This document shows positions 36,280-46,093 of a stretch of 64,000 nt of DNA, one piece after another. Source of the DNA: Algoriphagus aquimarinus. GTDB taxonomy: Bacteria > Bacteroidota > Bacteroidia > Cytophagales > Cyclobacteriaceae. The notes under the pieces were generated by a model that had not been told where the DNA came from, made no database searches, and was given only the letters and a program-made list of their open reading frames with translations. The number at the start of each line of letters is the position of its first letter. Positions within the stretch are counted from its first letter, which is position 1. The position numbers were made by a program, and so were the translations under genes. The stretch is from NCBI RefSeq assembly GCF_007997215.1, contig NZ_VORW01000002.1, forward strand, positions 558,001 to 622,000, given 5' to 3'.

Positions 36280-36630
36280 CCCGATATAAAAGCAGCTATC
36301 AAAAAAATGAGGGGAATAAAAAATTTTTCGAGTTCTGCTACTTACCTCAATAGAGCAAATATTGATGTCCCGATCATCATACTAAGTAAGAAAGCAAAAA
36401 CAGCCTAAAATAATAAAAAGAAGGGTTTAGCGTATCATCGTAAATGTAATTACTTCCCGATACTGTAAGTGTTAACTGTTTGGTTTTTTGCTATTTATAT
36501 ATCTGAAGTTGTACGGAGGTGGTACAAATTAGTGTGCTAAGGGGATTTTAAATCAATTCCTGATTGATATTTTAGTTTAGGATTGTTTTTTTTTTTAGTA
36601 CAGTCCGTGAATTTTAATTTGTATGCTCTG
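36280..36630. other. Intergenic stretch with an unidentified coding scrap
   Basis: On the plus strand 36281-36405 is open and reads PDIKAAIKKMRGIKNFSSSA, then TYLNRANIDVPIIILSKKAK and TA-stop. It resembles the end of a globular protein, but I cannot name the family. The remainder to the permease end is AT-rich, with a 12-T run near 36587-36598. Confidence 0.4.
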
Positions 36631-37932
36631 CTAAGGATTACTTTTAGCAACTTTTCTATTAATCAATAATCTTATCATCAATTCGATCAAGAACGATAAA
36701 GCAAGTATTCCAACAAACAAAAAAAGTATAGTATAGGAGCCCTTAATAGAATAGATCAAAAATAAAACGATAACAGTTAATGTTGTCAGCAAGGCTGTAC
36801 CAACTAAAAATTTTGAGGCTTTAGTTTGATGTATAATTTTAAGATGGCCTAAATGAGTTACCGTGTGAATAAACAATACGGTAATGGAGCCTACAGCAGC
36901 TATTTGTAATAAATCCAGGAATATTATTAGCAAAGCAGTTATGACCAAGCTAACGAGTAATCCCTCTCTGCTGTATCCGAGTTTTTTGGCAAAAAATCCT
37001 GGCAGCTGTCCGTCTTTGGCCATTTGATAAGAGATATTAGTTGTGGCATATAATACCGCATTGATAGATGACGATGTAGCGAAAAGTGCCGTAATTGAAA
37101 TAATAGTGAAGCCGAGTGCACCAAAAATAGGTTTCGAGGCTTCAGCCAAAGCATAATTCTTAGCTTCGATTACCTTGTCAACTTCCAAGTTGCCAAAAAC
37201 AGCAAACGCCAACGCAGTATAGATAACCATGGTTATTCCAATGGATATGAAAATTGCTCTTGACAAGTTTTTCTCGGGATTAACAATATCTTCAGCGGTA
37301 TGTGTAATTATTCTAAATCCTTCATAGGAAAAGAAGGTAATGGCAATACTGAACAAGATTTTATCGGATGAAGGATATAGTGCCGGCGCCATTAATTCAG
37401 GCTTTACATAGATCAGCCCCACTGTGGCAAATGCCACCAATATTACCAGGGTAATTATCACCGCTACATTCTGAAACTTAACCACTTTTTTTACTCCAAA
37501 AAACTGAATGGTTCCAAGTATTGCCATTATTGCTAAAGCAAAAATATTGGTGTAAATCAGCGATCCTTTTAAATTAAATAAGGCTGCAGCATAACTGCCA
37601 AAAGCCTTCGCTAAAAGTGAAAGTGCCAGTATGGATGATAAATACAACAAGACGCTTACCCCTCCGGAAAAAACGTTTACTCCAAATGCCTGAACAACAT
37701 ATTCTACGATACCTCCAGCTGCAGGAAAACGGGCTCCTAACTTTGCCAATGAATATCCGCTAATTGCGGCAACTATCCCGCCTGCGATAAAAGATATATA
37801 AACTGCTTTGCCAGCAATCGCACCGGCCTGTCCCATTAGTGCAAAGATCCCAGCTCCAATCATTGCACCAACTCCGATTCCCACTGCTGACCATAAGCCA
37901 ATTTTATTTTTTGATTTATCCATTTTCTCCAT
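36631..37932 (-). CDS. APC-superfamily amino acid permease
   Basis: A 433-residue transporter with ~12 helices. Helix 1 has the substrate-binding glycine motif GIGVGAMIGAGIFALMGQAG (~residues 15-34). The helix 2-3 region SGYSLAKLGARFPAAGGIVEY and helix 6 segment FFSYEGFRIITHTAEDIVNP also match the amino acid/polyamine/organocation family. It faces the same way as the dehydrogenase gene but is separated from it by the IS30 remnant. Substrate unknown; amino acids or GABA would be plausible next to a semialdehyde dehydrogenase (inference). Confidence 0.9.
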   Translation of the reverse strand: MEKMDKSKNKIGLWSAVGIGVGAMIGAGIFALMGQAGAIAGKAVYISFIAGGIVAAISGYSLAKLGARFPAAGGIVEYVVQAFGVNVFSGGVSVLLYLSSILALSLLAKAFGSYAAALFNLKGSLIYTNIFALAIMAILGTIQFFGVKKVVKFQNVAVIITLVILVAFATVGLIYVKPELMAPALYPSSDKILFSIAITFFSYEGFRIITHTAEDIVNPEKNLSRAIFISIGITMVIYTALAFAVFGNLEVDKVIEAKNYALAEASKPIFGALGFTIISITALFATSSSINAVLYATTNISYQMAKDGQLPGFFAKKLGYSREGLLVSLVITALLIIFLDLLQIAAVGSITVLFIHTVTHLGHLKIIHQTKASKFLVGTALLTTLTVIVLFLIYSIKGSYTILFLFVGILALSFLIELMIRLLINRKVAKSNP

Positions 37933-38333
37933 GACGTATTTCTTCGTACACTTCAGCTTAGTAAAACCATTACTTGTTCACCCTTTTATCATTCAAACTT
38001 CTATTCATTTCTCAGTGTGAATTACAGTCTGATGCGGCCAATAATTCCGAAAGTATCTTTCAATCGTTTTTAAATGTGGCCTAATAGCAGATACTCCTCC
38101 AGCAGGTTAGTCATAAGCACGCATGCTTCGAAATAGCTTGACAAAAATTTGTAGAATGCCTTTCAGCAACCTTGTAAAGGTTAGTGCATTACAAAAGGAA
38201 AGTGTTACGCATGGATTGGCAATAGTTACATAATTCTCACTTTATATAGGCTTAAGGACTAAAGCCTAGGGGACGTGAACGGCGATACACTAGTTTAATT
38301 GCCATTCGTGAAAACACGAACGGCGGCTATAGA

Positions 38334-38415
38334 ATGACCACGAAGTAGTCAAACCATAAATAACTTGCCCGCCGTGGCGGCGCCATGGCCCTGATAGCTA
38401 TCGGGGTCATGGTAA
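38334..38415. repeat. REP-like palindromic repeat, copy 1
   Basis: GACCACGAAGTAGTCAAACC is followed by TAACTTGCCCGCCGTGGCGG, then CCATGG...CATGG. The same modular order (GACTACGAAGTAGTC palindrome, spacer, CCATGG hairpin) recurs at 47766, 48188 and, partly, 48619. A GATAGCTATCGGGG palindrome is inserted in this copy. Confidence 0.8.
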
Positions 38416-38422
38416 ATAGTGA

Positions 38423-38615
38423 CTCGTCCTAAAAAAAGTTTACAGGTTAAAGATTAAGTACTGTTATAGATTTACAATTTTAATTAGTCCTGCAATGAGT
38501 TTACAAGAGTACGATTTTTAGTGTAATAGTTTTTCCACAACCTTTCAGTTTTTTGATTGGTCTGCTGGACTTGTTCTGGAGTTAAATTTCCAATAGTCTA
38601 TGGGCTCACGCAAAA
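38423..38615 (-). pseudogene. IS3-family transposase (OrfB) C-terminal remnant with element end
   Basis: The minus-strand frame ends TIGNLTPEQVQQTNQKTERL, WKNYYTKNRTLVNSLQD and stop. 'LTP.q.....' with a terminal 'WKNYY..' is characteristic of IS3 OrfB. Upstream the frame is broken by an in-frame stop. The DNA just beyond the gene reaches GTCCTAAAAAAAGTTTACAG, which looks like an element terminal repeat. It resembles the start of the ArdC-like leaders (TGTCCTAAAATAGGTTTACA). Confidence 0.7.
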
Positions 38616-38640
38616 CCTCTTCGTGCGTAACCGTTCAGGC

Positions 38641-38706
38641 AATGCACGCAATGGCTATTGCCTATATATAAAGCCAAAGTATTTTTATAGAGACTGTCGC
38701 TGAACT
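38641..38706. repeat. Dispersed repeat shared with 29811-29876
   Basis: Same block order as the other copy (AATGG...GCC.ATATA, AAAGCCAAAGTAT, AGAGACTGTCGCTGAACTTA). It lies between the IS3 remnant and the end of degP. Confidence 0.6.
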
Positions 38707-38838
38707 TAATGCACCACCTTGTAAACCTTAACAATGCCTGATAAGCAACTGAAGATCAATCATTCTTGATTTCATTTTCTTTCATTCAATTCTGTTTTAG
38801 ATACTTAAATATTTTCAATACGATGTACGCTCTTTACT

Positions 38839-40335
38839 TTAAGTTCCTAGCGAGAAATTGAATACCACCCTGGAGCCATCTGGTGCAATAGCGAGTATTT
38901 GAATGATCCCATTTTGTGCTGAAAGCAAAGCCATATCAATCTCTTCTGAGTTATCAACTGGCTTACCATTAATGAAGACGATTATCGTATTCTTGGGAAT
39001 TCCGATCTGTTCAAAAAAACCTCCTCTTCGAACATCCGTTACGATGACACCTGAATACAGATTTAATTGTTGTTTCTGATCTCTCGTTAGCGATGTAAAC
39101 TCAGCTCCGAGTTTATTGTGTATAGTTTCAAGAGATTCATTTACGTTGCTTGCAGTCTTTACGGACTCATCTCCTTTTAAAGTAACGGAAGTAGTATAGG
39201 TAGTACCTTTACGTAAATAATTCAGTTTAATAATATCGTCAGGTTTATGCCTCGCGATCCTTTCCGAAAATTCCGCTGATGATGTCATTTGTACGCCATC
39301 AATACTTTGAATGATATCACCTTCCTGCAATCCCGATGCTTCTGCTGCGCTTTCTCTTAGCACACTCGTTATATAAACGCCTTTTACTTTTGCCGGATCA
39401 AGTCCCTGTTGCTTGAAAAATTGATCTTCTGCAATGGGAGCGGGAAATGATACACCTAGTATACCCCGTTTTACAATGCCATACTTTTTTAAATCATCCA
39501 GAATTTTTTTAGCAAGATTTACAGGAATTGCAAATCCATAGCCTGAGTAGCTGCCGGTCTGTGAAGCAATAGCACTGTTAATGCCGATTAATTCACCATT
39601 TAAATTCACCAGTGCCCCACCGCTATTTCCAGGATTAATGGCTGCGTCAGTTTGAATAAAGGATTCAACAGCCGTGTTCATGTTTGGAGAATTACCGTCA
39701 CTATTATTACCTGGTCGGTTAATAATTCCGATGCTTCTTGCTTTTGCGCTCACAATTCCAGCCGTAACCGTTGTATTGAGTGAGAATGGGTAACCAACTG
39801 CCAATACCCATTCGCCTATTTCTACAATATCAGAATTTCCAAATTTTACTGCAGGAAGCCCCGTAGCATTTACTTTTAATAATGCCAGATCTGTATTTGG
39901 ATCAAGGCCAACTAATGTAGCGGTGAATATTCTTTTATCGGGAAGTATAACTTCAATCTCATCAGCATTTTCTACAACATGATTATTTGTAGCGATATAA
40001 CCATCTGCTTCAATAATTATCCCAGAACCTGAGCCCATTGCAAAACTGCTTTTGCCAGGTACCCCATTAAATTGCTGTCCAGAATTTTCGGATGTTTCTG
40101 ATCCTTCGTAAATCGTTTTAATATGCACTACTGATGGTGTAATTGCCCTCGATGCCGTGACAAAATCTCCCATTACATTTTGTGATTTTTTGTAATGAAT
40201 ACTATCGTTCGACAAGGATTGAAGAATTGTATCCTTTGCAAATTCTTCAGTGCGACTGTTTTCAACTGAATAGCTAGCCAAACTTTGGTGGCTAATTAGC
40301 ATCGTTGCAATGATCAATAAAGATTTGTATTTCAT
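38839..40335 (-). CDS. degP: Periplasmic serine protease, HtrA/DegP family
   Basis: A 498-residue exported protease. It has an N-terminal signal peptide (LLIIATMLISHQSLAS), a trypsin-like domain with His in ATNNHVVENADE (~120), Asp in TDLALLKV (~148) and Ser in NPGNSGGALVN (~238), then two PDZ domains (~290-390 and ~410-498; GVSFPAPIAEDQFF, GVIVTDVRRGGFFEQIGIP). The family degrades or refolds damaged envelope proteins under heat and oxidative stress. The leader before its start contains a 19-20 bp direct repeat. It is next to katG on the same strand, which suggests a shared stress role. Confidence 0.95.
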   Translation of the reverse strand: MKYKSLLIIATMLISHQSLASYSVENSRTEEFAKDTILQSLSNDSIHYKKSQNVMGDFVTASRAITPSVVHIKTIYEGSETSENSGQQFNGVPGKSSFAMGSGSGIIIEADGYIATNNHVVENADEIEVILPDKRIFTATLVGLDPNTDLALLKVNATGLPAVKFGNSDIVEIGEWVLAVGYPFSLNTTVTAGIVSAKARSIGIINRPGNNSDGNSPNMNTAVESFIQTDAAINPGNSGGALVNLNGELIGINSAIASQTGSYSGYGFAIPVNLAKKILDDLKKYGIVKRGILGVSFPAPIAEDQFFKQQGLDPAKVKGVYITSVLRESAAEASGLQEGDIIQSIDGVQMTSSAEFSERIARHKPDDIIKLNYLRKGTTYTTSVTLKGDESVKTASNVNESLETIHNKLGAEFTSLTRDQKQQLNLYSGVIVTDVRRGGFFEQIGIPKNTIIVFINGKPVDNSEEIDMALLSAQNGIIQILAIAPDGSRVVFNFSLGT

Positions 40336-40544
40336 ATGATTATAATTTGATTTTTATAGGTCATATGCCTGCCCGGCTGACGCCATTCGGACGGGGAATC
40401 TCGCAAAGCTGGTTATCATACCAGTGTGTGACTTTTGAGTCATGCTCGATTTCATATGATTATAATTTGCTTTTCTATTGTTACATGCTCGATTTCAATA
40501 CAAATGAAACTGGGCATTTCCATAGCCTTCTTTTTATAGAAATT
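40336..40544. repeat. Leader region of degP with a duplicated 19-20 bp motif and a dispersed repeat
   Basis: TTTCATATGATTATAATTT is present at 40330-40348, covering the degP start codon, and again at 40450-40468. ATGCTCGATTTCA occurs at about 40442 and 40485. Between them (40390-40456) lies a segment related to 9737-9821. The layout looks like a repeat insertion with a direct duplication of the degP start region. Confidence 0.65.
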
Positions 40545-42842
40545 TTATTCGTCCTTCACGTCATAGCGATCAAGCATCATTACTTTATTCCAGGCTGATA
40601 CGAAATCGTTCACGAAGCGATCTTGTCCATCATCAGCTCCGTAAACTTCAGCGATGTTGCGCAGTTGCGCATTGGAACCAAATATCAAATCGCAGCGGGT
40701 CGCTGTGTATTTTGTAGTTCCACTTTTCCGGTCATTGACGTTGAACAGCATTTCGTTTTCACCTTGAGGAACCCACTCGTAGTCCATACTGGTTAGAACA
40801 CGGAAAAAGTTATTAGATAATTGTCCGGGGTGGTCAGTAAATACACCGTGTTTGGAGTAATCGTAATTTTGGTCCAATACACGAAGGCCACCTACTAAAA
40901 CCGTCCATTCTGGTGCATTCAATGTCAATAGTTGGGCACGGTCAAGGAAGATTCGCTCTGACGGCACACGGTATCCTATTTTATCATTATGGTAGTTTTT
41001 GAATCCGTCAGAAACAGGCTTCAAGTAATCGAAACTTTCTACATCAGTTAGTTCTTGAGTAGTGTCCATTCGTCCTGGGGTAAAAGGCACCTTAACGTGA
41101 TTACCAGCATCTTTGGCTGCCTTTTCAATAGCTGTACAACCACCCAGAACAACTAGGTCAGCCAGAGAAACTTCCTTGTTACCTGATTGATTAGCATTGA
41201 AATCACTTTGAATTGCTTTAAGCGTATCAAGAACCTTATTAAGCTCAGCAGGTCGATTCATTACCCAATTGTTCTGTGGTTCCAGCGCTATGCGTGCTCC
41301 ATTGGCACCACCTCTTTTGTCAGAATGGCGGTACACAGCAGCTGCAGACCAAGCTGCAGAGACTAAAGCTGATACGCTTAAATCACTCTCGAGGATCTTA
41401 TTTTTCAAAGCGGCTATGTCACTATCGTTTACCAATTCATGATTACAAACCGGAATCGGATCTTGCCACAGCAAATCCACTTTTGCTACTTCAGGGCCCA
41501 AATAGCGAACTCGAGGACCCATATCTCGGTGCGTTAATTTATACCAAGCTTTTGCAAAGGTTTCTGTGAAATAATCAAAGTCATTTAAAAATTTTGTACA
41601 TACTTTACTATAGGCAGGATCTACCTTTAAAGCAATATCAGAAGTCATCATCATCAAATCCTCCATCTTTCCATTTAGATGTGCATTTGGGGTTTTTGGA
41701 GCCATTGGATCTATCGGAGTCCATTGGAGGGCTCCAGCAGGACTTTTAATTTTTTTCCACTCGAATTTGAACAGGTTGATTAGGTAGTTATTGTCCCACT
41801 GCGTAGGATCAGGCGTCCATGAACCCTCAATCCCATTGGTCATTGCGTACTGGGCAAATCCGGTGCCTTCCGGGTTCTGCCAGCCCATGCCCATGGCCTG
41901 AATAGGTGCTGCTTCTGGTGCGGGACCTATCTTATCGGCAGTTACCATACCGTGACTCTTTCCGAATGCATGTCCACCTGCAATTAAGGCTACCGTTTCT
42001 TCATCATTCATCGCCATGCGCTTAAATGATTCCCGAATGGCTCGCGCAGAATCCATAGGTTCCCCGTTACCACCAGGTCCTTCTGGGTTTACATAAATTA
42101 ATGCCTGATGGGTAGCGGCAAGCGGATTTTCAAGGTCTCGATTCTCATCCGAAGGTTCTCCTTCCCAGCGGAGCGTTTGGGTCACCATTTTATCGGGATG
42201 ACCGTCGAAGTATTCACCTACTTTTGATTCCTTAAACGGCTTGCCTTCCCAGAATTCCGGACCCCAGTAGGTACTGCGGTCTGGTTCCCAGGCATCACGT
42301 CGGCCACCACCAAAACCATAGGTAGGAAAATTCATGATTTCTAAAGCACAATTTCCAGTCAAAACCATAAGGTCTGCCCATGATAGTGCTGCGCCATACT
42401 TTTTCTTTATTGGCCAAAGAAGGCGACGGGATTTGTCAGTATTTCCATTGTCCCACCAGGAATTGATAGGAGCGAAGCGCTGCATCGCTTGTCCTGCACC
42501 GCCTCTTCCATCTGCGATACGATAGGTACCAGCTGCGTGCCAGGCCATACGAACCATTTGCGGACCGTAATTGCTGTAATCTGCTGGCCACCAATCCTTT
42601 GAATCAACAAGTAAAGCCTTGATATCCTGCTTAAGTTGATGGAAATCAATTTTATTAAAAGCTGTTTTATAATTCTCGTCACTCATGGGATTGGCTGCCG
42701 GCTGATCCTGATGCAGCAGCTCCACCTGTAAACGGTTGGGCCACCAATCGTCAACCTGGGGATGCGTTCCAATTGCTCCTCCTATTCGGGTACCCCGAAA
42801 TGGACACTTGCCGAGATTTTCTGGATTATCAATGTCTGTCAT
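40545..42842 (-). CDS. katG: Bifunctional catalase-peroxidase (KatG, HPI)
   Basis: A 765-residue enzyme with the two-domain KatG architecture. In the N-terminal heme domain the distal Arg-Trp-His lies in [12 protein letters not shown] (~93-104). The Met-Tyr-Trp crosslink Tyr is in the [13 protein letters not shown] region, and the proximal His is in [12 protein letters not shown] (~290). The degenerate C-terminal half (after ~430) keeps the fold without heme ligands ([20 protein letters not shown]). It removes H2O2 and oxidises small donors in the cytoplasm. No signal peptide is present. It is flanked by ferritin upstream and degP downstream on the same strand, forming an oxidative stress cluster. 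Confidence 0.97.
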   Translation of the reverse strand: MTDIDNPENLGKCPFRGTRIGGAIGTHPQVDDWWPNRLQVELLHQDQPAANPMSDENYKTAFNKIDFHQLKQDIKALLVDSKDWWPADYSNYGPQMVRMAWHAAGTYRIADGRGGAGQAMQRFAPINSWWDNGNTDKSRRLLWPIKKKYGAALSWADLMVLTGNCALEIMNFPTYGFGGGRRDAWEPDRSTYWGPEFWEGKPFKESKVGEYFDGHPDKMVTQTLRWEGEPSDENRDLENPLAATHQALIYVNPEGPGGNGEPMDSARAIRESFKRMAMNDEETVALIAGGHAFGKSHGMVTADKIGPAPEAAPIQAMGMGWQNPEGTGFAQYAMTNGIEGSWTPDPTQWDNNYLINLFKFEWKKIKSPAGALQWTPIDPMAPKTPNAHLNGKMEDLMMMTSDIALKVDPAYSKVCTKFLNDFDYFTETFAKAWYKLTHRDMGPRVRYLGPEVAKVDLLWQDPIPVCNHELVNDSDIAALKNKILESDLSVSALVSAAWSAAAVYRHSDKRGGANGARIALEPQNNWVMNRPAELNKVLDTLKAIQSDFNANQSGNKEVSLADLVVLGGCTAIEKAAKDAGNHVKVPFTPGRMDTTQELTDVESFDYLKPVSDGFKNYHNDKIGYRVPSERIFLDRAQLLTLNAPEWTVLVGGLRVLDQNYDYSKHGVFTDHPGQLSNNFFRVLTSMDYEWVPQGENEMLFNVNDRKSGTTKYTATRCDLIFGSNAQLRNIAEVYGADDGQDRFVNDFVSAWNKVMMLDRYDVKDE

Positions 42843-42901
42843 AATAATTTATATAATTGTCAACGCATTCATAATGATTTTTCTGGTAACTCCTTCAAAT
42901 T

Positions 42902-43453
42902 TTAGGGGTTCTCCGTAGTCACATCTTCAGCTGCAGTTACTTCATCAGATGCTTTTTCCATATCTCTGTCAAATGTGTACATAGCATTACTACTCATTTT
43001 TTCACCACCAGCTATTTTCATTTTATCTAATAAGTTCATCGCGAGGGTTTCTTCTTCCACTTGTTCCTTAACAAACCATTGCATAAAATTCCATGTAGCC
43101 CAGTCCTCCTCATCAAGACTTTTCTTTACTAGTTTGTGTACTGCTTTTGTATTATCCACTTCGTGCTCAAATACTTTTTCAAAGCAGTTGTTTAGACTTA
43201 CCGGATTCTCTGCTGGAGCGGGAATAGCTGACACCACTACTTCAGCACCTCTTTTTAAAATATATTCCAATATTTTCATCATGTGGTTCCGTTCTTCTTG
43301 TGCATGTCTAAAAAGAAAATTGGCTATACCACCGAATCCCTGTTTGTCAGCCCATGCGCCATAGGATAAATATATCTGCGAAGCATGTGCTTCCTTGGTC
43401 ATTTGTGTATTTAATGCTGTTTCAATACTTTTTGAAAGTCTGTTCGTTTTCAT
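42902..43453 (-). CDS. ftnA: Ferritin, non-heme (FtnA type)
   Basis: A 183-residue four-helix iron-storage protein. Ferroxidase-centre residues are visible in TKEAHASQIYLSYGAW (~20), HAQEERNHMMKILEYI (~50-65; E-x-x-H) and WFVKEQVEEE (~125). A C-terminal ~20-residue extension is rich in acid residues. It oxidises Fe(II) and stores it, limiting Fenton chemistry. It lies 59 bases upstream of katG and is likely cotranscribed. The start region AATTATAAGATCATATGAAA resembles that of degP. Confidence 0.95.
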   Translation of the reverse strand: MKTNRLSKSIETALNTQMTKEAHASQIYLSYGAWADKQGFGGIANFLFRHAQEERNHMMKILEYILKRGAEVVVSAIPAPAENPVSLNNCFEKVFEHEVDNTKAVHKLVKKSLDEEDWATWNFMQWFVKEQVEEETLAMNLLDKMKIAGGEKMSSNAMYTFDRDMEKASDEVTAAEDVTTENP

Positions 43454-43820
43454 ATGATCTTATAATTAAGATGATAATTAAAATACTTCTTTGACAATTG
43501 ATTTTTTATCCTTTGAAATCAACTAATGCTTTTCGATAGCTTTCACCAATGGGGGAGGATCGAAGAGATAAAAGAGTTTGTCTATTCTATTACTGTTTGC
43601 TTATAAAAACTATATAGTATTTGTCCGGTGGAATATTATTCCACTTTTTATTTAGATAAAATATCTCTGGAATTATCGCTTAATAGTTTGTCAAATTCCC
43701 CTTCCAGGATAATATCATTCTTTGTTTTGTAGGCAAAAATGAGCGTGTTATTTCAAATTTTATTTTAGGATTCAAGGTCCCTTAAAATAGAGATGAAGAG
43801 AGTAACTACAGCTCCTTTTG
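43454..43820. other. Intergenic region, nothing recognised
   Basis: About 370 bases between the HPF-like gene end and the ferritin start. It must hold the ferritin/katG promoter; no repeat or ORF is visible. Confidence 0.6.
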
Positions 43821-44135
43821 CTAGTGATTACTCAACCGTCCCATTATGGTGTGTAGTGATGTAGTCAACTTATCAAGTGCACCCGAAACGGCCTCATCAA
43901 GGGTATCTGCCTGATCGGTAACTGCCATGGGTTGGCGACCCTCGACTCGGGCTTCAATCATACATCGCATGGCGTTTAGTCCATTATTATTACCGTCTTC
44001 ATCGCTAAGATGAACCTCGATACGTGTAATCTGATCACTATACCTGCTTAGTTCTTCTTCTATTTGAGCGATATAGGAAGCCGTAAACTCCTCGGTTCCG
44101 TTGATGTTTTTGTCTGTGTTAAATTGAATAATCAT
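43821..44135 (-). CDS. HPF/RaiA-family ribosome hibernation factor-like protein (short)
   Basis: A 104-residue protein with the beta-alpha-beta-beta-beta-alpha pattern of the S30AE/HPF fold. Its segments are MIIQFNTDKNI, a helix around YIAQIEEELSRYSDQITRIE, the strand VHLSDED, RCMIEARVEGRQPMAVTDQA, and the final helix TLDEAVSGALDKLTTSLHTI. This corresponds to short HPF or YfiA, without the long-form C-terminal dimerisation domain. Such proteins bind the 30S decoding centre and silence ribosomes in stress. The 30-base gap to the upstream baeRF-like gene implies an operon. Confidence 0.85.
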   Translation of the reverse strand: MIIQFNTDKNINGTEEFTASYIAQIEEELSRYSDQITRIEVHLSDEDGNNNGLNAMRCMIEARVEGRQPMAVTDQADTLDEAVSGALDKLTTSLHTIMGRLSNH

Positions 44136-44165
44136 GTTTTTTATTTTAATAATGATGACTATGAA

Positions 44166-45374
44166 TTAGTAGCGGAATATGGCTGCTAGACCTGTTTGCG
44201 AGGGCATTTGGTCTTTGGGCACAACAACTACCGAACCGCCCATTTTATGGACCAATTCACCTAATTCATCCAGGTGATCGACTAATAATGGTTGCGTTAA
44301 ATCAGCCATTTCATACGTACCTGTTACTTTATTTCTTAATCTGTCGGCAATGACCCGATGTGCTTCCAAAAGAATGGTTTCTACTCTGCCGGCTTCCGCG
44401 GCTTCGAGTACCTCATCCATACTATCGCTACCTAAGCCTTTTGACTTTACCTGATTGTATTTTTCTGCCAGTGTCTCCAGTTTTTTTAGATATACCGGTT
44501 GCATCACTTCCCACGATAGTTCCGTCAGCTTTTCTATTGAAACAGATTCGGGATTGATGTCAATTCCTTTCGGCAGCATGAATGGATTTTTATCTACCTG
44601 GCTATAAAGAGAATGATGTTCGGGCAAGGTGGCGAGAATCAAGGGTATCCCTTCAGGGTTTGAGTAACGCTCATAAACAGCATCGGATACCACACGAAAA
44701 AACCGTTCCGCATCATTATCTACTTCCTCTTTTTTACCGCCTTGTCCGTGATGCATGTTTGCGCTATGGCCACTTACACCACCATAAGAGGCTACGGTAG
44801 AATGTTTCTCCGTCAATTCCTTGCCCAGTGCTGCTTCCATTGCTTTTGGAAAATCATCGGGAAGATCGATTTCATGGAGTGAATACCTATTGCCTTCATA
44901 AAAATGGATGGCATCCTGGGTTAGGGCCAGTACATGATAACGATCTATTGACTGCAGAATATTCCGCAGCGGTTTGGTGTGGAAGCTATCGGCTACCATC
45001 ACTAGGGCTTCAACAGGTAGCTGCATGCGAATCACTTCGAAATGTTTGGAAGAACCCAACACCGCAAGGCCATTGCTCGCATGATTCCAATATTCATGAT
45101 CCATGGCAAGTGCTTCAAAAGGCTCCAATAACTTATCAATGTCGGCAGTAGGATATTTTTCAGTTACCGACTCCCTGACTTGTTTGACTAAATTTTTGTA
45201 TCGAATCAAATCCTGCTTATTTTCAGGATGCGTCCGATGGGTGGGCATGTAAAGGGAGATGCACGGTGCTTCTGTAGCAGATAGCAGTTTATTAAGTACT
45301 TCTTGTGTGACTGATTGTATTGGCATTTTATTGATATTTATTGTGAGGTGATTATTAATATGAGACTCCATCAT
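44166..45374 (-). CDS. Archaeo-eukaryotic release factor-like (baeRF family) protein
   Basis: A 402-residue cytosolic protein. The region order fits the bacterial eRF1-like (baeRF) group: an N-terminal domain with CISLYMPTHRTHPENKQDL (~40) and YKNLVKQVRE, a middle domain (~110-270) including YHVLALTQDAIHFYEGNRYS, and a C-terminal eL30-like domain ending MADLTQPLLVDHLDELGELV, HKMGGSVVVVPKDQMPSQ and TGLAAIFRY. Such proteins are proposed to act on stalled or hibernating ribosomes but are poorly characterised. An alternative start is ATG 45326 (MPIQSV...). The gene is followed by the HPF-like gene. Its upstream DNA is a duplicate of the aldehyde dehydrogenase promoter region. Confidence 0.7.
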   Translation of the reverse strand: MMESHINNHLTININKMPIQSVTQEVLNKLLSATEAPCISLYMPTHRTHPENKQDLIRYKNLVKQVRESVTEKYPTADIDKLLEPFEALAMDHEYWNHASNGLAVLGSSKHFEVIRMQLPVEALVMVADSFHTKPLRNILQSIDRYHVLALTQDAIHFYEGNRYSLHEIDLPDDFPKAMEAALGKELTEKHSTVASYGGVSGHSANMHHGQGGKKEEVDNDAERFFRVVSDAVYERYSNPEGIPLILATLPEHHSLYSQVDKNPFMLPKGIDINPESVSIEKLTELSWEVMQPVYLKKLETLAEKYNQVKSKGLGSDSMDEVLEAAEAGRVETILLEAHRVIADRLRNKVTGTYEMADLTQPLLVDHLDELGELVHKMGGSVVVVPKDQMPSQTGLAAIFRY

Positions 45375-45413
45375 GCATTTGTTTGCTGTTAATGCACTTT
45401 AGGCTCCTTACAA

Positions 45414-46068
45414 AGTCTTATTTGTGTTTGGATTTACTGTTTGTATGGACATATTTTATAAGCTTAGATAGAATTTATTATGCTAAACAAATTCTAAAAT
45501 TATTAAAGTCTAATAATTTAGATTCAGTCCTGACTATTACCTTTTTCCAATTCTGATTTAGAGCTACTGCTTGAAGCAAATCTTCATAATAAAGCTGCTT
45601 GTAGTTGAAATTATATCGATACCCTAGTTGAAAAATAAAGTATATAATTCACACATTTTCAGAATTGCATGTAACATCCAGTCAAACTATATCTATTTCT
45701 CTCATCTTATCCCAATATTTATACCCAATAAAAAAAATACGGATCATGATCGATGAAGGCATTATAATTAATTATTCTTTAAAAAATAAGAAGTAGTTGG
45801 GGTATAATATGCTGATTAATTGGGGTAATAGTTACCGATTAATTAATCATCTTATTATGCTCAATACATATAATCTAGCATAGCGATTTTTACTACATAG
45901 TATAAGGAATGTCCTGTTCAAGCCACTAATGCAACAGTTCTGTAAGTTACTAATTTGTCTTTAGGGGATAAGTAATTAAACTTTTTGATAGACCTGTTAT
46001 TGATTTTGTTTTCTATTTCCGCAATTGTATCATCGGAGATTTCATTTAAGTCAGTTTTTTTAGGTAGG
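45414..46068. repeat. 655-bp direct repeat, copy 2 (upstream of the baeRF-HPF operon)
   Basis: A duplicate of 35508-36161 with few differences. It carries a 13-codon stub of the dehydrogenase start (MSIQTVNPNTNKT on the minus strand), its full 5' region and an IS30 transposase tail. It ends 40 bases before the baeRF-like start, so any promoter inside it would read into that operon. Confidence 0.95.
45917..46068 (-). pseudogene. IS30-family transposase tail (duplicate copy)
   Basis: Same terminal codons as at 36011 (LPKKTDLNEISDDTIAEIEN, then KINNRSIKKFNYLSPKDKL). The sequence is cut at the repeat boundary, so only ~50 codons remain. Confidence 0.75.
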
Positions 46069-46093
46069 CTTAAGCTGGCAAGTGCATCATTGC

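Larger units (their letters stand above)
37933..38838. other. Repeat-rich intergenic region with an IS3 remnant
   Basis: Nine hundred bases with no intact gene. In order it holds hairpin repeats (GGCTT...AAGCC near 38249; GCCATTCGTG/CACGAACGGC near 38301-38324), a GACxACGAAGTAGTC REP-like repeat at 38334-38415, an IS3-family transposase tail at 38423-38615, and a repeat shared with 29811 at 38641-38706. Confidence 0.65.
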
